Source of the DNA: Bacteroidales bacterium
GTDB lineage: Bacteria > Bacteroidota > Bacteroidia > Bacteroidales > UBA932
DNA length: 11,416 nucleotides
NCBI GenBank assembly: GCA_020026355.1
Contig: JAHHQP010000044.1
Span: 1 to 11,416 of the forward strand
Direction: 5' to 3'
Shown here: piece after piece, positions 7,774-11,416 of the stretch
Position numbering within the stretch: the first letter of the stretch is position 1
Layout: every line of letters starts with the position of its first letter
The notes under the pieces: model-generated
Seen by the model: only the letters and a program-made list of their open reading frames with translations
What the model was told of the DNA's origin: nothing
The model's database searches: none
Made by a program: the position numbers and the translations under genes

Positions 7774-9969
7774 TCAGAACAGGCTCAGCTGCTCTCCTTC
7801 TTTCGGCTCCGGCTTTTCTGGCGCTCCGGATGCTTCCGGCTGCGCTGCCGGTACCGGTTCCGGAGACTTGATCATCTCCATGAACTCCTGCTCGCTCACG
7901 ATCGGAATGCCCAAAGCCTCCACCTTCTTCAACTTCTCCGGTCCCGGCTTCTCTCCGGCCAGGAGGAAGGTCGTCTTCTTGCTGACAGAACCGCTGTTCT
8001 TGCCGCCGTTCATCAGAATGAGTTCCTTCATCTGCTCTCTGGAAATCGAGAAGTTGCCGGAAATCACGATAGTCTTCCCGGCCAGCAGGTCGGTCGTCAT
8101 TTCCTCCTTGTCTTCCAGCTCGAACTGGAGGCCAGCCGCCTTCAGTCTGCTGATCATATCCTTGTTCCGGTCATCGGCGAACCAGGCGATGATGCTGTCT
8201 GCGATGACTTCTCCGATATCTTCTACCTCCAGCAGCGCTTCCCGGGAGGCGGCCGCCAGACTGTCAATGTCCTTGAACTGCTTGGCGATGGCTTTCGCGG
8301 TCTGCTCTCCGATGTGGCGGATGCCCAAGGCATAGAGCACCTTGTCGAAGCCCGTCGTCTTTCTGGATTCGTCCAGACTCTTCAGGAAACGTTCTGCAGA
8401 GCGTTCCTTCCAACCGTCCAGTCCCAGCAGCTGCTCTTTCGTCAGCGTATAGAACTCGTCCGGAGTATCTACCAGGTTGAGGTTGTACAGCTGCTCGATC
8501 GTCGCGTCTCCGGCAATCACGTTCATGGCTTTCCTGCTGAGGAAATGAACCAGTCTCGACTTGATCTGCGTCGGACAGCCGTTGATGTTCGGACAGAAGG
8601 ATTTCGCTTCGTCCTCATCCTTGACCAATGGGGTCCCGCAGTCCGGGCAGCAGTCCGGGAAGTGGGGCAGTCGTGCGTCGGACGGACGCTGGCTCAGTTC
8701 CACTCCTGTGATCTTCGGGATAATCTCTCCGCCTTTCTCCACATAGACCATATCGCCGATGCGGATGTCCAGCAAGGCCATCTGCTCGCTGTTGTGCAGA
8801 GAAGCCCGCTTGACGACGGTTCCTGCCAACTGTACCGGTTCGAGGTTCGCGACCGGAGTGACTGCGCCGGTCCTGCCGACCTGATAGTCGATGGACAGCA
8901 GACGGGTCAGGGCCTGTTCTGCCTTGAACTTGTAGGCAACAGCCCATCTCGGCGCCTTGGCGGTGAAACCCAGCGCCTTCTGGTACGCAAGTTCATTGAC
9001 CTTGATCACGATACCGTCCGTTGCGAAAGGCAGGAATTTCCGCTCGGTGTCCCAATGGTCGATGAACTCCTCGATCTCGCCGATGGTCTTGCAGATACGC
9101 GCCTTGTCGGAAACGGGGAGTCCCCAGGTGGCTGCTGCGGTGAGGGCTTCCTTGTGCGTCTCGAAAGGGAGCTGTTCGCCCAGCATGTGGTAGAGGGTAC
9201 ATTCCAGCCCTCTTTCAGCCACTTCTTTCGGGTCAATGAGCTTAAGGGAACCGGATGCGGCGTTCCTCGGGTTCGCGAAAGGCTGATCCTCGTCATGGAT
9301 GCGCTGGCTGTTGAGCTTGTCGAAAGCCGCGTAAGGCATGTAGATCTCGCCCCTGATCTCGAATTCTTCCGGCCATGGTTCCGGACGGCTGGCCGTCGGA
9401 ATGAAGCCGAGCGGGCGATGAAGCTCCTGCGGGATGTTCTTGATCCGCTTGACATTGCGGGTCACATCATCGCCGATGGTGCCGTCTCCGCGGGTCAATG
9501 CCCGGAAAAGCTTGCCGTGACGGTAGGTCAGGCAGATGGCGGTTCCGTCGAACTTCAGCTCGCAGCTGTAGGTGAAGGCATTCCCGATTCCTTTCGAAGC
9601 ACGCTGCGCGAAAGCTTCGATCTCCGAAATGTCGTAGGTGTTCCCTAAAGACAACATCGGATAACGATGGGGGTGTTGTTCAAAGCCGTTGGCCTGTTCA
9701 ATTTGTCTTGGCTTCTTAGAATATGCAAAAAGTGCGGTTCCTGTCCGGTTCTTATAGGAACCAGACAGGTCGCTGCCGACCTTGTGGGTCGGGGAGTCCG
9801 GGGCATCGAACTGGGGAAAGGCCTTCTCCAGGGCCTCCAGCTCCTTGAGGAGCATGTCGAAATCATAGTCGCTCATGATGGGGACGCTGTCCACATAATA
9901 GGCACGGGTCGCGGCCTCCAGCTGAGTTCTCAGTTCCTCGATTCTATGTTGTGCTTCTCTTACTTCCAT
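7774..9969 (-). CDS. ligA: NAD-dependent DNA ligase LigA with an in-frame insert and a clamp-motif tail
   Basis: LigA seals nicks in duplex DNA (Okazaki fragments, repair) using NAD+. In the 731-residue form used here, an N-terminal Ia domain that binds the NMN part of NAD+ (about 1-62, with YYV at 24-26 and SDYDFD at 33-38) is followed by the adenylation domain with the adenylated K139 in CELKFDG. Then come the OB fold, a zinc finger with C441-x2-C444-x14-C459-x5-C465, helix-hairpin-helix repeats (about 490-595) and a BRCT domain (about 626-701). All key residues are present. Two things are odd. Residues 70-93 are an insert between VGSDLS and the conserved YPMLSLGNTY segment, and a Pro/Glu-rich tail (702-731) ends in QLSLF. 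The product is therefore about 60 residues longer than the usual 670. The ATG at 9969 fits the family N-terminus best; the ATG at 9990 adds 7 residues. It is the first gene of the operon. Confidence 0.96.
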   Translation of the reverse strand: MEVREAQHRIEELRTQLEAATRAYYVDSVPIMSDYDFDMLLKELEALEKAFPQFDAPDSPTHKVGSDLSGSYKNRTGTALFAYSKKPRQIEQANGFEQHPHRYPMLSLGNTYDISEIEAFAQRASKGIGNAFTYSCELKFDGTAICLTYRHGKLFRALTRGDGTIGDDVTRNVKRIKNIPQELHRPLGFIPTASRPEPWPEEFEIRGEIYMPYAAFDKLNSQRIHDEDQPFANPRNAASGSLKLIDPKEVAERGLECTLYHMLGEQLPFETHKEALTAAATWGLPVSDKARICKTIGEIEEFIDHWDTERKFLPFATDGIVIKVNELAYQKALGFTAKAPRWAVAYKFKAEQALTRLLSIDYQVGRTGAVTPVANLEPVQLAGTVVKRASLHNSEQMALLDIRIGDMVYVEKGGEIIPKITGVELSQRPSDARLPHFPDCCPDCGTPLVKDEDEAKSFCPNINGCPTQIKSRLVHFLSRKAMNVIAGDATIEQLYNLNLVDTPDEFYTLTKEQLLGLDGWKERSAERFLKSLDESRKTTGFDKVLYALGIRHIGEQTAKAIAKQFKDIDSLAAASREALLEVEDIGEVIADSIIAWFADDRNKDMISRLKAAGLQFELEDKEEMTTDLLAGKTIVISGNFSISREQMKELILMNGGKNSGSVSKKTTFLLAGEKPGPEKLKKVEALGIPIVSEQEFMEMIKSPEPVPAAQPEASGAPEKPEPKEGEQLSLF
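9740..9769 (-). repeat. Palindrome inside ligA at the edge of the coding insert
   Basis: Two 12-base arms, CCTGTCCGGTTC (9740-9751) and GAACCAGACAGG (9758-9769), flank the loop 9752-9757. Eleven of twelve positions pair on the plus strand; in the ligA mRNA the twelfth is a G-U pair, so the transcript can form a fully paired hairpin. A further GGTTCC follows at 9736-9741. It lies within the coding sequence at the 5' boundary of the residues that look inserted, which suggests it arrived with that insert. Confidence 0.7.
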
Positions 9970-10014
9970 TGGCTTAAGGGGATACAGCATTCACCCTCAT
10001 TGGCTTACGGGATA
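9967..10014. repeat. Direct repeat around the ligA start
   Basis: CATTGGCTTAAGGGGATA (9967-9984) and CATTGGCTTACGGGATA (9998-10014) are near-identical copies 31 bases apart, differing by one inserted base and one substitution. On the minus strand each copy contains TAAGCCAATG, so two ATG codons lie in the same context. The proximal one (9969) is the preferred ligA start; the distal one (10000) opens a frame of only 8 codons ending at 9974. The distal copy also forms the hairpin at 10002-10018. Confidence 0.6.
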
Positions 10015-10018
10015 AGCC
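10002..10018. promoter_or_regulatory. Small hairpin in the ligA leader
   Basis: GGCTTA (10002-10007) and TAAGCC (10013-10018) are perfect 6-base arms with a 5-base loop. In the predicted ligA mRNA the hairpin lies about 20 to 35 bases after the inferred start of transcription and just before the distal ATG. There is no T-run, so it is not a terminator; an effect on translation or mRNA stability is possible. Confidence 0.4.
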
Positions 10019-10044
10019 GCTCAGGGAAAAGGCCATAAATCATA

Positions 10045-10052
10045 CAAAAATA
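10045..10052 (-). promoter_or_regulatory. Putative -7 element of the ligA operon promoter
   Basis: The minus-strand TATTTTTG matches the Bacteroidota -7 consensus TAnnTTTG. Transcription would begin near 10037-10040, giving a leader of about 70 bases before the ATG at 9969. No good -33 TTTG is visible at the usual spacing, so the promoter is only partly supported. I see no other TAnnTTTG inside the gene cluster, in line with a single main promoter for the seven genes. Confidence 0.5.
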
Positions 10053-10076
10053 ATCAATTTTTCGTGGATAATTGAT
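10053..10076. repeat. Inverted repeat between the divergent promoters
   Basis: ATCAATT (10053-10059) and AATTGAT (10070-10076) are perfect 7-base arms separated by 10 bases. The element abuts the ligA -7 element and covers the expected -33 region of the pfk promoter, a place where a dimeric regulator could act on both. Being AT-rich, chance occurrence is possible. Confidence 0.4.
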
Positions 10077-10094
10077 GGAAAATGGATATTTTTG
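10061..10094 (+). promoter_or_regulatory. Putative promoter of the phosphofructokinase gene
   Basis: TATTTTTG at 10087-10094 matches the Bacteroidota -7 consensus TAnnTTTG. A weak -33 candidate, TTCG at 10061-10064, lies 22 bases upstream (consensus TTTG at about 19-21). Transcription would start near 10100, giving a leader of about 45 bases before the ATG at 10146; the leader ends in an A-rich stretch typical of Bacteroidota start sites. Confidence 0.55.
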
Positions 10095-10145
10095 CAACTT
10101 CTTGGAAAAGAAAATATTTGTTCAACATTTAATAAACTACTAAAG

Positions 10146-11384
10146 ATGAAAGATTCAATCATTATTCTTTGTGGTGGCGGTCCAGCCCCAGGAATGAACT
10201 CGGTTTCCATGAGCGTCGCCAAGACTTTCTTGGCTAAAGGTTATAGAGTGATCGGCCTTCACGGCGGTTATTCAGGACTTTTCAGCAAGAACGCACGCAC
10301 TGAGGACCTCGATTTCTTCAAGGCAGACCGTTACTTCAACAGAGGTGGATCCTATCTTGAGATGAGCCGTTTCAAACCGACTGACAAGGATTTCGAGGAG
10401 AACTTCAACCTTGACCTCTTCAAGGACAACAACATCAAGCTTCTCGTGACCATCGGCGGTGACGATACCGCTTCCACTGCAAACAGAATTTCCAAATTCC
10501 TCGCAGCGAAGAACTATCCTATCGCAAACATCCATTGCCCTAAGACCATTGACAATGACCTTCCTCTTCCGGCAAATGCTCCGACATTCGGTTACAATTC
10601 CGCTAAGAACGAAGGTGCTCATCTGGCAAGAACAGCTTACGAGGATGCACGTACTTCCGGCAACTGGCTGGTTCTTTCTGCCATGGGCCGTACCTGCGGT
10701 TCCCTCGCGCTCGGCATCGGTGAGGCAACTCATTGCCCGATGACCATCATCCCTGAGATGTTCAACAAGACCGAGATCTCTCTCGACAAGGTAGTGAAAC
10801 TCTCCGTTTCCGCTATCCTCAAGAGAAAGCTCATGGGCGTCAACTACGGTACTGTAGTCGCTGCAGAGGGCCTTTTCCACGCATTCAAGGCTTCTGAGCT
10901 CGAGGCTGCTGGCGTACACTTCACTTACGATGATCACGGTCATCCGGAACTTGGCAAGGTTTCCAAGGCTGTCCTCTTCAACGACCTCCTCGAGGGTGAG
11001 TTCAAGAAGATCGGTCTCAAGGTGAAGAGCCGTCCGATGGAGATCGGTTACGACGTACGTTGCCAGGATCCTATCGCATACGATGTGACTTACTGTACTG
11101 AGCTCGCTATGGGTGCTTACCAGCTCTTCAGCGAGGGTAAGACCGGCTGCATGGTTTATGTTGATTCTTACGGAAACGTATCTCCGCTCTACCTCGCAGA
11201 TCTCCAGGATCCTAAGACTGGAAAGATTCCGCCGAGAGTTGTCGACATCAACGCAGGTCAGGCACAGAACTACTACAACTACATCGCACATTACATCACT
11301 CCGGAGGACTACGCAGCCCTGAAGGAGATGTGCCCAGCAGTCAACCCTGAGGACTACGACTTCAGGAAAATCCTGAACTGGTGA
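10146..11384 (+). CDS. pfp: 6-phosphofructokinase, probably pyrophosphate-dependent
   Basis: This cytoplasmic enzyme phosphorylates fructose 6-phosphate to fructose 1,6-bisphosphate, the committed step of glycolysis, reversibly if PPi is the donor. The 412-residue product has the N-terminal loop CGGGPAPGMN (9-18), IGGDDT (103-108), PKTIDND (132-138) with the presumed catalytic base D136, MGRTCGSLAL (180-189), IIPE (201-204) and a GYDVRCQDP segment (301-309). D107 replaces the glycine found in ATP-dependent enzymes, and K133 stands where E. coli PfkA has glycine; together these mark PPi-using members. I choose the ATG at 10146 because the family motif follows directly and the A-rich leader precedes it; an upstream in-frame ATG at 10092 lies inside the promoter. 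Leucine codons are mostly CTC and CTT, unlike the CTG-rich minus-strand genes, as expected for high expression. Some annotations would call it pfkA. Confidence 0.93.
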   Translation: MKDSIIILCGGGPAPGMNSVSMSVAKTFLAKGYRVIGLHGGYSGLFSKNARTEDLDFFKADRYFNRGGSYLEMSRFKPTDKDFEENFNLDLFKDNNIKLLVTIGGDDTASTANRISKFLAAKNYPIANIHCPKTIDNDLPLPANAPTFGYNSAKNEGAHLARTAYEDARTSGNWLVLSAMGRTCGSLALGIGEATHCPMTIIPEMFNKTEISLDKVVKLSVSAILKRKLMGVNYGTVVAAEGLFHAFKASELEAAGVHFTYDDHGHPELGKVSKAVLFNDLLEGEFKKIGLKVKSRPMEIGYDVRCQDPIAYDVTYCTELAMGAYQLFSEGKTGCMVYVDSYGNVSPLYLADLQDPKTGKIPPRVVDINAGQAQNYYNYIAHYITPEDYAALKEMCPAVNPEDYDFRKILNW

Positions 11385-11385
11385 C

Positions 11386-11413
11386 ATATAAACGCTTGAT
11401 AAAAGCGCATATA
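11386..11413 (+). terminator. Possible hairpin after the phosphofructokinase gene
   Basis: CGCTT (11393-11397) and AAGCG (11403-11407) form a 5-base stem with loop GATAA, flanked by ATAT on both sides (11386-11389, 11410-11413). It lies immediately after the stop codon. The window ends before any T-run could be seen, so a terminator is only a guess. Confidence 0.25.
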
Positions 11414-11416
11414 CGC

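Noticed and set aside
7747..9648. Plus-strand open frame of 633 codons opposite ligA
   Set aside because: Same type of shadow: fully antisense to ligA, which shows all catalytic and zinc-binding motifs in its own frame. No recognisable domain was seen in the antisense product.
9691..9769. Insertion sequence or frameshift in ligA
   Set aside because: The frame is kept, no transposase or target duplication is visible, and downstream motifs are intact, so an in-frame short element is the better description.
10092..10145. Upstream in-frame ATG extending phosphofructokinase by 18 residues
   Set aside because: The extension would start within the -7 element and adds residues before the family's normal N-terminus; the ATG at 10146 follows an A-rich leader.
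10272..11387. Minus-strand open frame of 371 codons opposite pfk
   Set aside because: Antisense to a gene with intact family motifs; the open frame follows from the strong codon bias of pfk.

Overview
The window reads as ordinary chromosomal core sequence from a member of the Bacteroidota, most likely Bacteroidales. The evidence is a PorT-like outer-membrane barrel protein, an Ig-like (SbsA type) lipoprotein, an IspG of the insert-bearing Bacteroidota type, a LigA with Bacteroides-like motifs (VGSD, YPMLSLGNTY) and promoter -7 elements of the form TAnnTTTG. I cannot name a genus. There are no tRNAs, rRNAs, CRISPR arrays, transposases or phage genes, and every intergenic gap is under 200 bases.

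Layout: positions 14-68 hold a strong hairpin with a T-run, probably the terminator of a plus-strand gene lying left of the window. From about 10040 down to 94, seven minus-strand genes follow each other with gaps of 7 to 39 bases or a short overlap, so they probably form one operon. In transcription order they are ligA (NAD-dependent DNA ligase), a FlK-like hotdog thioesterase, a YihY/BrkB-type membrane protein, an RSH-type (p)ppGpp synthetase/hydrolase, an Ig-like lipoprotein, a PorT-like outer-membrane protein and ispG (isoprenoid MEP pathway). The operon mixes DNA replication/repair, stringent response, envelope and isoprenoid functions; I see no single pathway joining them. A divergent intergenic region (about 9970-10145) carries two facing TATTTTTG -7 elements, an inverted repeat between them, and a direct repeat plus hairpin in the ligA leader. 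To its right, on the plus strand, lies a phosphofructokinase gene whose donor-site residues (GGDDT, PKTIDND) point to pyrophosphate rather than ATP.

I did not find a new multi-gene system. The items that merit a second look are inside familiar genes: a 24-residue, palindrome-associated in-frame insert in LigA; a flexible LigA tail ending exactly in QLSLF, a sliding-clamp binding motif; a shortened central insert in IspG; the pyrophosphate signature of the phosphofructokinase and its distinct codon usage; and the repeat architecture of the ligA/pfk divergent promoter region.
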